A model generated the notes under the pieces. The model worked only from the letters and a program-made list of their open reading frames with translations. It was not told the DNA's origin and did no database searches. DNA of 64,000 bases from Alphaproteobacteria bacterium. GTDB taxonomy: Bacteria > Pseudomonadota > Alphaproteobacteria > Rs-D84. The DNA is taken from NCBI GenBank assembly GCA_009777955.1, contig WRKW01000004.1, positions 1-64,000 of the forward strand, in the 5' to 3' direction. The translations under genes and the position numbers were made by a program. Numbering within the stretch: position 1 is the stretch's first letter; each line of letters begins with the position of its first letter. Below are positions 10,771-20,260 of this stretch, one piece after another.

Positions 10771-10779
10771 TGATAAAAT
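10771..10779 (+). promoter_or_regulatory. extended -10 element TGATAAAAT
   Basis: About 20 bp upstream of ATG 10797 with agagagaatc leader; recurring arrangement. Confidence 0.5.
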
Positions 10780-10796
10780 ATTCAAAAGAGAGAATC

Positions 10797-11927
10797 ATGC
10801 CTTTTCGCAATTTGATTTTGCCGATGCTTGTCTTTGCTGTGCTTTACGCGCCGCATGGCGCGGTTGCGGACGAAACCGAACAGCAACTTCAAACGCTTGG
10901 TGAACAATACATAGCGCAAATATTAGAACTATCCAGAAATCCAGAATTCAGCGCGGTTTCCGAAGCAGATAAAGATCTTGCAAAAAGCACTGCAACAGAA
11001 GACGTAAGAAAAGCATCTCAAAGCTTTAGTAGCGCGCAAAGCACCCCACCCCCATCTGACACCACAGAAAATACAACCGCCGAAGAACAAACCATCGACC
11101 AAACCCCTGTTGATAATGAAAGATCCGAAGCAGATAAAAAGGCCGAAATCGACCGGTTGACCCAAGCGCGCGACGATGCCAAAGATCGAGAAAATTCACT
11201 TGCCAATCGTGGGTTGAATGCGGTTACCACAGCTGCGGTGGGATACGGTTTATCGCAAGCATTGCAAGGCAGAGCAGAACAACGTTCCGACGATAGATGG
11301 GCTGCCGAAATCAACAGGCTGACAAATTCCATCCGTTGCGGGGTCACGGGTCAGGCACACAATGTCCCGTATAACGAAATGGGTCAGGCACCAAGAGAAT
11401 CAGAAAATCTTAGAAAACTGCGCGATGAATACAAAGATGGATATTATGACGATAATGGCAACTTTGTTGAACCCCTTATAGCAAGATTGAAACGTTTCAA
11501 AGAGCGGTTGGGTCTAAGCCCGGGAATAGAATCAGAAATAATAATGGATCAAAGCGCGGCCGTTACCGGGGGAACGGGAAGAGCCGCCACAGAAAGCGAC
11601 GTGGTACAACGATCCGAAAATAATGAAGGTGGTAACCGTTTAAGAACCGGCGCAATGATCGCAGGCGGCGGGGCAATTGTCGGACTTGCTGGAAACTGGG
11701 CAATCAATAACAAATGGCCACAGATTGGCAGCGGAAAAAAGAATGATTCAAAAGACTCTTGGATTGGCAAGTTTACAAACAGCAATTCAGGCTTGATGCA
11801 GGGAATTGATCTACAAGACCTGACCAAAGTGGCAAATGATGCCAACATAAATTTGAACCAGATGAATGATAAACAGCGCGAAGATTATATCAAAAGCTAT
11901 AAAGAAGCAACACAGCAAGGACAGTAA
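10797..11927 (+). CDS. secreted hypothetical protein with Gly-rich hydrophobic segment
   Basis: Signal peptide MPFRNLILPMLVFAVLYAPHGAVA; hydrophobic AMIAGGGAIVGLAGNWAI; start reassigned to 10797 after RBS agagag. Confidence 0.75.
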   Translation: MPFRNLILPMLVFAVLYAPHGAVADETEQQLQTLGEQYIAQILELSRNPEFSAVSEADKDLAKSTATEDVRKASQSFSSAQSTPPPSDTTENTTAEEQTIDQTPVDNERSEADKKAEIDRLTQARDDAKDRENSLANRGLNAVTTAAVGYGLSQALQGRAEQRSDDRWAAEINRLTNSIRCGVTGQAHNVPYNEMGQAPRESENLRKLRDEYKDGYYDDNGNFVEPLIARLKRFKERLGLSPGIESEIIMDQSAAVTGGTGRAATESDVVQRSENNEGGNRLRTGAMIAGGGAIVGLAGNWAINNKWPQIGSGKKNDSKDSWIGKFTNSNSGLMQGIDLQDLTKVANDANINLNQMNDKQREDYIKSYKEATQQGQ

Positions 11928-11948
11928 GCGGCCATTTTGTTAAAGTTA

Positions 11949-12236
11949 TCACTCCGCTGATATTGGTGTATCGATAGTTGTTGCAGATTCGCCCGTCGGG
12001 GTTTGGCCACCACCCCTGTTCCGTTCTGCCCGCGTGATACGGCCTTTATTCAAATCATATGGTGTCATTTCTACCTGGACCTTTTCGCCCACATTAACCC
12101 AGATACGATTCTTTCGCATTTTGCCGCATACGGTTGCCAGTATCTCGTGTCCGTTTTCAAGCTTTACCTTGAACATGGTATTTGGCATTTTGTCTATAAC
12201 TATGCCACCAAAAACAATAACGTCATCTTTCGCCAT
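11949..12236 (-). CDS. infA: translation initiation factor IF-1 with C-terminal extension
   Basis: [62 protein letters not shown]. Confidence 0.94.
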   Translation of the reverse strand: MAKDDVIVFGGIVIDKMPNTMFKVKLENGHEILATVCGKMRKNRIWVNVGEKVQVEMTPYDLNKGRITRAERNRGGGQTPTGESATTIDTPISAE

Positions 12237-12330
12237 TTAATAATTCCTTTTACGCGGGGATTTTATATGCGCAAACACAAAAAAGCAAGAAAAAACATGA
12301 TAAAGTGTCCTTGCCCGCGATACATAAATA

Positions 12331-12339
12331 TGGTAAAAT
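12331..12339 (+). promoter_or_regulatory. extended -10 element TGGTAAAAT
   Basis: TTGCCC at 12311, 17 bp spacer, TAAAAT; 8 bp before ATG 12347. Confidence 0.5.
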
Positions 12340-12346
12340 AAGAACT

Positions 12347-14809
12347 ATGGATACAAAACTGATTTCTGCTGTTTTCATTACGGTTTTGCTTTGCGCGCCC
12401 GCCTTTGGCGCGACACGGTCTGATATGTCACGCAGCGCGGCACAACGAACAGAAAGCAGAGAACACAGAGGATCGGCAGAATCCGCACGGACAGCAACAA
12501 CCCCACGAGCAACGGCCAACAACGCCACAGTTCAGTCACGGACTGCAACGGCAATGCCAACAACACGGACAACTATGCCGCGGACAGCAACAAACACAGC
12601 TGTCCAACAACGTGCAACAGCAGCAACCGCAACCCGGTCGGTAACATCGCCACGCTCTGCGCCAGCTTCTGTAATTTCGTCCACAGTAGCACGATCGGCA
12701 CTTGTACCGACGGGCGCATCCATGGGCGGAGAATACAATCAATGCAGAGATGCCTATTTTACATGTATGGATCAATTCTGCGGAACTCTGGATGATACTT
12801 ATCGCCGATGCATGTGTTCTTCTCGTTTGGACAGAATTCGTGAGCAAGAACGAAAACTGAAACAAACCGGTGATCAATTACAGGATTTTTCCGCATATAA
12901 TATTGAAGCGATCACAAAAACCGCCGCCGAAGTAAACGCCATGGTAAAGGCCACTGTCGGAGAGCAAGCGGCATCAAACAGCAAAGACAAATCCGATAGC
13001 GCATCGGCTTTGGCCGGGGTATCATCTGTACTGTCTGGGGCAAAGACAAAAGCCTTATCAAATTCTGGCAGTTTGGACATCGCAGGCGATGTAAACCAAA
13101 TATGGTCATCCAGCGACATGCTTGGTGCCGCCGACCTGGCCAATATGGATGGAATCAAACTTTATGAACAGGTTCATGCACAATGTCTTTTGTTTTCGAC
13201 AGAGGCCTGTCCACGTAGAGCCACAATGAACATGGTTGTATCGGCGTATGGAATGTATATCGAGAACGACTGCAACATCGTATCCGGTGCCATAGAAGGA
13301 AAACGTGTTCAGGCCCAAGCCGCTGTCCGACAGACATCGCGCGATGTAGGCTCGGCACGACTTGAAAACTATGATGCACACAATTCTGCCGCAATCAATG
13401 ACTGTATAGCCCAGGTGCGAACCGACATCACAGATCCATCGGCTTGCGGATCTGATTTTACACATTGCCTGGATGCAACAGGGCTGTATCTGAACCGCAC
13501 CACCGGCGCACCGATATATTCCGCAGAATTTTACAAGCTGGAAAATCAGATTTCATTAGAAGGAAATATTTTGAAAAACAACCAGAATGTTGGCTATCTT
13601 TCGCTGTTGGAAAACGTAAAACAATCGGCAAAACGCGGATTGGACACTTGTCGTGATCTGTCTGCCGGGGTGTGGGATGAATTCAAGCGGCAAGCCATTA
13701 TTGAAATCTATCAGGGTCAGCAGAAACGCATCCGCCAAGTAAAGGAAGAATGTCTGGACGTATTAAATGCATGTTATGACGAGCAATTAAGCCAGTTAAA
13801 AGACTTCAGCAATGTGCCAGAGCATCTACTTTTGGGTCAGCGCGTGGAACTGTCGGAAGAATTATGCCGGATACAGCTGGACACATGCAGTAATCTGTAT
13901 GGCGGCGGATCGACAGGTAAAACAGAACTGGTAACTCTTTTACGTAGTATCGGATCAAGTAAAATTTCGGATAATTGTCAAGCCACGCTTGAAAATTTTG
14001 TAAAAAATTTATGTACACCGCCTGCATATGATATAGAAAACGTGTATCCTTATTCCTGCCGCATATTCTCACCAGGAGAAATAATATTCGCATTGAGACC
14101 AAAATGCAATGAGAGTGAGTTGATTTGCCCGTCATCAACCCCGTCATCAAGCTCTTCTCAAATAAGATACTTAACACGGACGCTGACGCGACGCCAAACC
14201 AATAGCAGCGACGGAACTGTATACACGTGCCAATGTAATTGCGTTGACAATGCCACTGGACCATGTACTGATTGCCCCTCTCCGTGTGAGCCTAAATATA
14301 ATGGCTCAGAGTGTGGATGCGAACCGGATCCATCTAATGAAGATGATACTTGTGAATGTTCAAACAAAAACTATTCCGAATTTGAATTGTCGTGTGATGC
14401 CGGCTTTGAAGTTAGCTCTTGCAGCAATAATGGCAATAGTGTAGAAAGGTGCCTTCCTAATGGACAAGGATGTGGTGTTGGGTATAATAATAGTCTGCTT
14501 AAAAAACTTGTTATTTATGCCAGAGATTTTTGCGAGCGTCCTTCTGAGGCAGAAAAAGATAATTTCAAAATATCTTCGAAGGTTATGCGAGATGTCAGCG
14601 AAGTATTTGCCAATGTTTCAGTCGCACTACAAAAGGAATTAAAGAAAGTGTGTGAGAGTGATAAAATGAATTGTATATCCTATACTGATTTTGGAAACTC
14701 CGAAACAAAAGGAATATGGATTAATTCCGGAGGTTCAGAACATCCATGCGATAAGTTCCGAGAAGTAACCAACGCGAATCCCCTGTGGGGGCGTTGTGAT
14801 TTCAGATAA
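12347..14809 (+). CDS. secreted Cys-rich repeat-module protein (CMDQFC family) with extra EGF-like Cys-rich segment
   Basis: Signal peptide MDTKLISAVFITVLLCAPAFGA; Thr/Ala/Arg-rich linker; QCRDAYFTCMDQFCGTLDDTYRRCMCSS. Confidence 0.85.
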   Translation: MDTKLISAVFITVLLCAPAFGATRSDMSRSAAQRTESREHRGSAESARTATTPRATANNATVQSRTATAMPTTRTTMPRTATNTAVQQRATAATATRSVTSPRSAPASVISSTVARSALVPTGASMGGEYNQCRDAYFTCMDQFCGTLDDTYRRCMCSSRLDRIREQERKLKQTGDQLQDFSAYNIEAITKTAAEVNAMVKATVGEQAASNSKDKSDSASALAGVSSVLSGAKTKALSNSGSLDIAGDVNQIWSSSDMLGAADLANMDGIKLYEQVHAQCLLFSTEACPRRATMNMVVSAYGMYIENDCNIVSGAIEGKRVQAQAAVRQTSRDVGSARLENYDAHNSAAINDCIAQVRTDITDPSACGSDFTHCLDATGLYLNRTTGAPIYSAEFYKLENQISLEGNILKNNQNVGYLSLLENVKQSAKRGLDTCRDLSAGVWDEFKRQAIIEIYQGQQKRIRQVKEECLDVLNACYDEQLSQLKDFSNVPEHLLLGQRVELSEELCRIQLDTCSNLYGGGSTGKTELVTLLRSIGSSKISDNCQATLENFVKNLCTPPAYDIENVYPYSCRIFSPGEIIFALRPKCNESELICPSSTPSSSSSQIRYLTRTLTRRQTNSSDGTVYTCQCNCVDNATGPCTDCPSPCEPKYNGSECGCEPDPSNEDDTCECSNKNYSEFELSCDAGFEVSSCSNNGNSVERCLPNGQGCGVGYNNSLLKKLVIYARDFCERPSEAEKDNFKISSKVMRDVSEVFANVSVALQKELKKVCESDKMNCISYTDFGNSETKGIWINSGGSEHPCDKFREVTNANPLWGRCDFR

Positions 14810-14887
14810 ACATGTTTAACAATACTTTCAATACCCACAGTCAAAATGAGCGATATGTAATATAAAATGTGTGCGATCGTTAAAAAA

Positions 14888-16642
14888 TCACGGCCCACGA
14901 GCAGGCTGTCCCGTATCGCTTAGAATCCTAAGACTACTACTATTAATAAAGGATAGATACAAATCACTTAGCGTTTTTGACACAACTTGCTGAAGGGCTA
15001 CATTACTAGTCCCCCCCCCGGTTTCGCTAGCATGTACAGTAAATCCTATTTTTGCAAGATCTATAAATATTTCCGTACCGTTAATCGCCCCCCAATTAAA
15101 TCCATCAGAACGATTTCTGAAAAACATATTTTTATAAAATGTTTGACCACCATTTACATAAGCTGGAAAATACCCAGGAACAAATTCTATCTTATTGTCG
15201 GGGTTGCCGCTGATTATACGCGGAGCCAGATTTGAATTATTAACCTTTGCATTTGATGCACGCAAATGTTGCAATTCGCTTCCCCAGTCCGAATCGCCAA
15301 GCTTGGTAAATACCGCAGGCGGCGGATTTCCACCACCAACGGGGGCGCGGGCTGCATCGTTTCTATAAAAGTATGGTGCTATGATTGGATCGGATAATTG
15401 ACCATTTTCATCAACTATTCTGATCGGTGCCATACTATTTATGACACTTTTCGTCCATAAAATCCTTGCAATTTCACTGGTAAATGCCAATGGTTCTTCC
15501 CCACCTGGACGTGCGGGATTTTTCGGCATAACCATGGACATTGCCCCGGTACTGATATTGCTGTTATTCAGTTTCGCAAAAACTTCCATATCAATTGCCC
15601 CGCCGGTCAAATGCTCTGGCACAGTATATTCGAACTTTGCCATATTGCCCCTTACCATTTTCGCAGTATCGGTTGCGACATACGATAGTCCAAGACCATT
15701 CAACAAATGCACATCATCTTTGCCAGTAACAAAGAAATAATCGTCCGATGTCGATTTGGTACCGTTTGTTGTTTCGCGAAAGCCCAATTTGGCCAGAACC
15801 GCACCGTGAGCTTCAACCCTTGGCGCGCCTGCGACCAGCATGTCCTTTGTGACTATAACAATTTTATCGTCCAATAATTTTTTCAAATCTTCCATATTCG
15901 CCGCCGTAACCGTAATCGGGGTGCCAGCCTGATCGTTGCCGAAATATATTTCAACAGACTTGCCAGCCTTTGCAAGATCTTCAGCCTGTTGCGCTTTTGC
16001 CGCAATTTCACCAGCACTGGCGATTATTATCTTTTCTTTAGTCGGAGGTTCCCCGCCGTTACCATTATCATTGCCGTTTCCGTTGTCATTCCCGTTACCA
16101 TTATCGTTTCCATTACCATTGTCATTGGATAAAACTTCCAATCTGCTTACATACAGCTTACCCTTTTCGTCTTTTTCAAACTTTTCTTTATCCGCCGCAG
16201 ACACCATCCATTTGAAACCAGCATCATCAAACAATGGCGGCTTGCCAAGTTTTTCCCATTCTTCAAATGTAATTTCCGTGCTTTTTTCAACCGGCCAAAA
16301 ACCTTCGAAGTTTATAAAAACATTGGATTTCACATATTGCTCGGCAGCATATTCACGGATAACGGTAAGTTCAGTTTTTAAAAGCCCCATTTTCTTAAAA
16401 ACAACGACTACTTTAACATCTTTGCTTTTTGCCGCTTCGTTTATTGCCATAAATTGCTGCAACAAATCATCAAATGTAACAATAGTGAATGTCTTTGTAT
16501 CGGAATATTCTGTTGGGTTGTCCGGATCAATATTTTCCGGTTTATCGGTACAGGATGGAGCCGTCAGCAATAATGATAAAATTACCACACTGGTTAAGAA
16601 ACTATATTTTGTTCGACTAAACAGATTACGGGCTTTATTCAT
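14888..16642 (-). CDS. putative lipoprotein with NDNGNG tandem repeat
   Basis: Lipobox-like SLLLTAPSC; start reassigned to 16642 with RBS aaaggag. Confidence 0.7.
   Translation of the reverse strand: MNKARNLFSRTKYSFLTSVVILSLLLTAPSCTDKPENIDPDNPTEYSDTKTFTIVTFDDLLQQFMAINEAAKSKDVKVVVVFKKMGLLKTELTVIREYAAEQYVKSNVFINFEGFWPVEKSTEITFEEWEKLGKPPLFDDAGFKWMVSAADKEKFEKDEKGKLYVSRLEVLSNDNGNGNDNGNGNDNGNGNDNGNGGEPPTKEKIIIASAGEIAAKAQQAEDLAKAGKSVEIYFGNDQAGTPITVTAANMEDLKKLLDDKIVIVTKDMLVAGAPRVEAHGAVLAKLGFRETTNGTKSTSDDYFFVTGKDDVHLLNGLGLSYVATDTAKMVRGNMAKFEYTVPEHLTGGAIDMEVFAKLNNSNISTGAMSMVMPKNPARPGGEEPLAFTSEIARILWTKSVINSMAPIRIVDENGQLSDPIIAPYFYRNDAARAPVGGGNPPPAVFTKLGDSDWGSELQHLRASNAKVNNSNLAPRIISGNPDNKIEFVPGYFPAYVNGGQTFYKNMFFRNRSDGFNWGAINGTEIFIDLAKIGFTVHASETGGGTSNVALQQVVSKTLSDLYLSFINSSSLRILSDTGQPARGP
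15011..15019 (-). repeat. homopolymeric G9 tract (coding strand) within the lipoprotein gene
   Basis: agtcccccccccggt on the + strand. Confidence 0.9.
16056..16127 (-). repeat. 18-bp minisatellite, about 4 units, encoding NDNGNG
   Basis: Direct reading of attaccattatcattgccgtttccgttgtc... Confidence 0.85.
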
Positions 16643-16761
16643 ACTGTATCTCCTTTGGCAATTTATATGTAAATTATACAACAACAACCAAGTGTTTGTC
16701 AAATTTATTATAAAGAAAAACATTCGCGAAAGTGCGGAAATGTACCCTTTTTGATACAATA

Positions 16762-17568
16762 TTACTTTTTGATGCCACCATTGCCTGCTATTGGATTTTT
16801 ACAGAATTCCAGCACTCTTTCCGTTCCGCTTAAATCGTTTTTCGAAGCAACAAAATACCAACCTTTTTTCATGAATATATTCCGCACGGCATTACCCTGC
16901 CCCTGCCCTATTTCTAAAAACAGCCGTCCCCCGGATTTTAATGCGTCATATGCAGAACAAGCAATTATCCTGTAAGCATCCAATCCATCAGATCCCGCGT
17001 ACAAGGCAACCGTCGGATCATGCCAGGCCTTTGAATCGACACGCTTATCACCAAATGCTATGTACGGAGGATTGGAAATTATGACATCAAAAACAAAAGC
17101 GGAATATGCAAAATCTTTCTTTAATATTTTTATCCTGTCTTCCAATTCCAAACGTTTTACATTCCTTCGTGCTATGCGGCACGCACCCCCGGAAATGTCA
17201 ATACCGATACCTGTTGCACCGGGAATATTTTTCACAAGCGAACAAATCAAATTTCCGGTTCCGGTACCCATATCCAAAATTCTGGCCGGTTTTTTATCTG
17301 ATGCAAGAACAGCTTCTATCAATGTTTCACTTTCCGGCCTGGGATCCAGTGTTGCATGACCTGTTTCAAATTCTAATCCATAAAACCATTTGCGGCGGAT
17401 GATTTTCGCAACGGGTATTCCACGACGCAACCGCCACGCGGCAAGCCACACTCGCACGAAGTCTGCAAGCGATAATTTGTCATTTTTACAAAGCCCTTTC
17501 AATACAACGCGCGCATCATGCATGTTACTGGATCGCTTTAAAATTTCAAAAGCTTGATTTATGGTCAT
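16762..17568 (-). CDS. prmC: peptide chain release factor N5-glutamine methyltransferase
   Basis: LDPRPESETLIEAVL, ILDMGTGTGNLICSLV, IISNPPYI. Confidence 0.92.
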   Translation of the reverse strand: MTINQAFEILKRSSNMHDARVVLKGLCKNDKLSLADFVRVWLAAWRLRRGIPVAKIIRRKWFYGLEFETGHATLDPRPESETLIEAVLASDKKPARILDMGTGTGNLICSLVKNIPGATGIGIDISGGACRIARRNVKRLELEDRIKILKKDFAYSAFVFDVIISNPPYIAFGDKRVDSKAWHDPTVALYAGSDGLDAYRIIACSAYDALKSGGRLFLEIGQGQGNAVRNIFMKKGWYFVASKNDLSGTERVLEFCKNPIAGNGGIKK

Positions 17569-17580
17569 AAAGCGATTATA

Positions 17581-18861
17581 ATGGATTTCATGAAAAATGC
17601 AAAAATTACCCTGCCAAATATTTTAACCGCGCATAATATTGCAAGCATCACACTTTTGTTCGCCCTGCTTTTGCTATTCGTTGTTATTGCCATTGCTATG
17701 GCCGACAGACGAATTTCACCGGGCACGCGGCGGGCGGCGGCGAATACCTGTGAAACAACCGTCGCTGTTCAATCGGGCGATACGCTGTCTAAACTTTTAA
17801 CTGCCCAGGGATTATCCGGTACTGACGTGCATGAAATCGCGGCACGCTTGAAACACGAATGCCAAATATCCCTTCTTCGTGCCGATGCAGATCAGCTTGT
17901 CTTTGCACGCACCGCAGAATCCGCGCCGGTAGATAAAATAATCCTGATTTCCAGTCCTTGGAAACACATTGAAATTACGCGCGGCGAAGACATGGGCTGG
18001 TCTACCAAAATAATCGATATAGAGCGCGATACATATCTGGTTCGCAAGTCGGGCGAAATAGAAGAAGGCGATTCGTTTTATGTCGCCGGCACCCGTGCGG
18101 GAATTCCACCCGGAGTCCTTGCCGATGTATACAACCTTTTGGCATTTGAAATTGACTTTGAACGCGATGTCCGCGTTGGTCAAGAATTTTCAGTCCTATA
18201 TGAAGAATACTTTGCGGACGGGGAAAAGGTCAGCAACGGTGCAGTAATAGCCATATCATTCGATGCATTGCGCGGAAATGTAAAAATGTACCGGTTTAAA
18301 ACAAATGAAGGCAGGGTCGGATATTACGATGAAAATGGTAATGGCGCGGTCAAAGCGTTAAAACGCACCCCAATAAACAACGCGCGAGTATCCAGCAGCT
18401 TTGGCAACAGACGGCATCCGATCTTGGGCTTTACCCGTGCACACAAAGGCGTGGATTTCCGCGCAGCCCATGGAACACCGATACCTTCGGCCGGTGCCGG
18501 TCGCGTTATTCGGCGCGGATTTGACAACGGGTACGGCAACTTTGTAAGAATCCGTCATGGCGGGGGATTTGAAACACTTTACGCCCACATGTCAAAATTC
18601 GCACCCGGTGTTGGTACCGGAACACAAGTGCGTCAGGGTCAGATTATTGGATATGTAGGTTCTACGGGGCTGTCCACAGGCCCACACCTGCATTACGAAA
18701 TCATAAAAAACGGTGTCCATGTGAATCCTATGACAGTAAAATTTCCCGCGATAGATAACCTTAACGAAGAAAATAAACAAGAGTTCATTGTGCTTCGTGA
18801 AAAAATTGATGATGCAAAGCGAATGTTGGGAGAATATCCGAATCTATTCGTAAAAATGTGA
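17581..18861 (+). CDS. M23 family metallopeptidase (murein DD-endopeptidase-like) with LysM-like region
   Basis: NRRHPILGFTRAHKGVDFRAAHGTPIPSAGAGRV...GNFVRIRHGGGFETLYAHMSKF...VGSTGLSTGPHLHYEI; start refined from ORF start 17554. Confidence 0.92.
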   Translation: MDFMKNAKITLPNILTAHNIASITLLFALLLLFVVIAIAMADRRISPGTRRAAANTCETTVAVQSGDTLSKLLTAQGLSGTDVHEIAARLKHECQISLLRADADQLVFARTAESAPVDKIILISSPWKHIEITRGEDMGWSTKIIDIERDTYLVRKSGEIEEGDSFYVAGTRAGIPPGVLADVYNLLAFEIDFERDVRVGQEFSVLYEEYFADGEKVSNGAVIAISFDALRGNVKMYRFKTNEGRVGYYDENGNGAVKALKRTPINNARVSSSFGNRRHPILGFTRAHKGVDFRAAHGTPIPSAGAGRVIRRGFDNGYGNFVRIRHGGGFETLYAHMSKFAPGVGTGTQVRQGQIIGYVGSTGLSTGPHLHYEIIKNGVHVNPMTVKFPAIDNLNEENKQEFIVLREKIDDAKRMLGEYPNLFVKM

Positions 18862-18876
18862 ATTTTTGATTTCAAT

Positions 18877-18902
18877 AAAAAGCGCATAAAATGCGCTTTT
18901 TA
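18877..18902 (+). terminator. rho-independent terminator
   Basis: aaaaagcgcataaaatgcgcttttta after the M23 stop. Confidence 0.8.
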
Positions 18903-18922
18903 TATATGCACGTTCGGAATAA

Positions 18923-19558
18923 TCAGAAAAAATACCGCAGTCCCAGCTTTACTTCACCATAGGTCACATCCGTATTGTAACGAACATATTCCGAAGCATC
19001 AACTATAGTGCTATAACTTAGACGGCCACCGTTGAAATATCTGTACCCCAGATCCGCCGTCAGGCTGTTTGTAAGACTGAATGCGACGCCCGCGGATGCC
19101 TGCCATGCCAGTCCACCGCCACGCAGATCGATTCCAATACCATCGGTGTCTTCTGTGCCTGATATTTCCATAAACGCGTTGTTATAACCAAAACCAAGCC
19201 CCCCATACAACCAGAATTTTCTGGAAAGCGGAAAATCGTAGTACCCGTTTAACAAGATGGAAGTATTGGATATTTTTACATCGTCATGCTTGTCCGATGA
19301 ACTGGCATGCATGTTGCTTTCCACCTCTACACGAAAGTCTGAAAACTTCGCACCAAACGCGGCACTGAATCCCGGGGTCATACCCATATTCGTGTTTTGC
19401 TTGATTTGAATAAGATCGCCATTATCTCTGGTTTTCAAATTTTCGCCCAGGACGGGCATTACCAACGCTATCTTTCCCGAAACATACTGTTTTGTCTGCG
19501 CGTTGGCAACACCTGTGAAAGCAACGCACAAAGTAATACAAGTCAAAGTTTTTTTCAT
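18923..19558 (-). CDS. outer-membrane beta-barrel protein (OmpA/porin-like)
   Basis: Signal peptide; alternating barrel strands; GLGFGYNNAF, LTADLGYRYFNGG, C-terminal YGEVKLGLRYFF with terminal Phe. Confidence 0.82.
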   Translation of the reverse strand: MKKTLTCITLCVAFTGVANAQTKQYVSGKIALVMPVLGENLKTRDNGDLIQIKQNTNMGMTPGFSAAFGAKFSDFRVEVESNMHASSSDKHDDVKISNTSILLNGYYDFPLSRKFWLYGGLGFGYNNAFMEISGTEDTDGIGIDLRGGGLAWQASAGVAFSLTNSLTADLGYRYFNGGRLSYSTIVDASEYVRYNTDVTYGEVKLGLRYFF

Positions 19559-19700
19559 TTTTTATCCTTTCAGCTCGGTAAAAACTTAAACAGATTATAA
19601 ACTTATTCTGCACAACCGGTCAACGATAAAACTATATTTGACAAAACAATTATATTGTTTATGATATGGTAAATTCTTAACAAAACCAAAGGAAAAAATA

Positions 19701-20063
19701 ATGATGAGCTATCTATTAAACATGTTTAATGCCCCAAAATTCAGAATACAACCCAAAAGAAACCTCGATACATATTCGGATCAGAAAAACAACGAAGAAC
19801 CCGAATTAAAAGAAGTCAATGGAATCAAATTAGTTCTTGTATATGGCAATTCATTGAATGTTGAACGTCTGGATTGTGGCATGTGTACAGAAAACCACGG
19901 ATGTGACAGAAAAACTTATTGTCTGCCGTCGATCGAGCTTAGGAAAAAGATTGAACCGAACAACACTTCAACAAAACCCGGTAATTTCAGAGATGAATGT
20001 TTCCCACAGCATCAAGACGATTTGTTTGAAATACTGCGCAAATTCAACGGATGGACAAAATAA
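19701..20063 (+). CDS. hypothetical protein
   Basis: 120 aa ORF with upstream aaaggaaaaa; no recognised family. Confidence 0.5.
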   Translation: MMSYLLNMFNAPKFRIQPKRNLDTYSDQKNNEEPELKEVNGIKLVLVYGNSLNVERLDCGMCTENHGCDRKTYCLPSIELRKKIEPNNTSTKPGNFRDECFPQHQDDLFEILRKFNGWTK

Positions 20064-20204
20064 GCAAAAGACAATAAATGTCGATTATAGACAAACTGAT
20101 AAGCACAAGTGGTATAAAAAACCAAATAAAAACGTGCAAGGAATCAAACGTTAATACCTGGACACCCAGTCATATAGTATGTGGAATTTGAAAGAACAAA
20201 CACA

Positions 20205-20245
20205 AAACCCTTGCAAAGCCAATGCCAGCAAGGGTTTGAATTTTT
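20205..20245. terminator. putative terminator between convergent genes
   Basis: aaacccttgc...gcaagggttt followed by gaattttt. Confidence 0.7.
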
Positions 20246-20260
20246 GATTGATTTAATTAT

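Noticed and set aside
15936-16754. 272 aa forward ORF
   Set aside because: Antisense of the lipoprotein gene; Ser/Pro/Leu composition is the mirror of the NDNGNG repeat.
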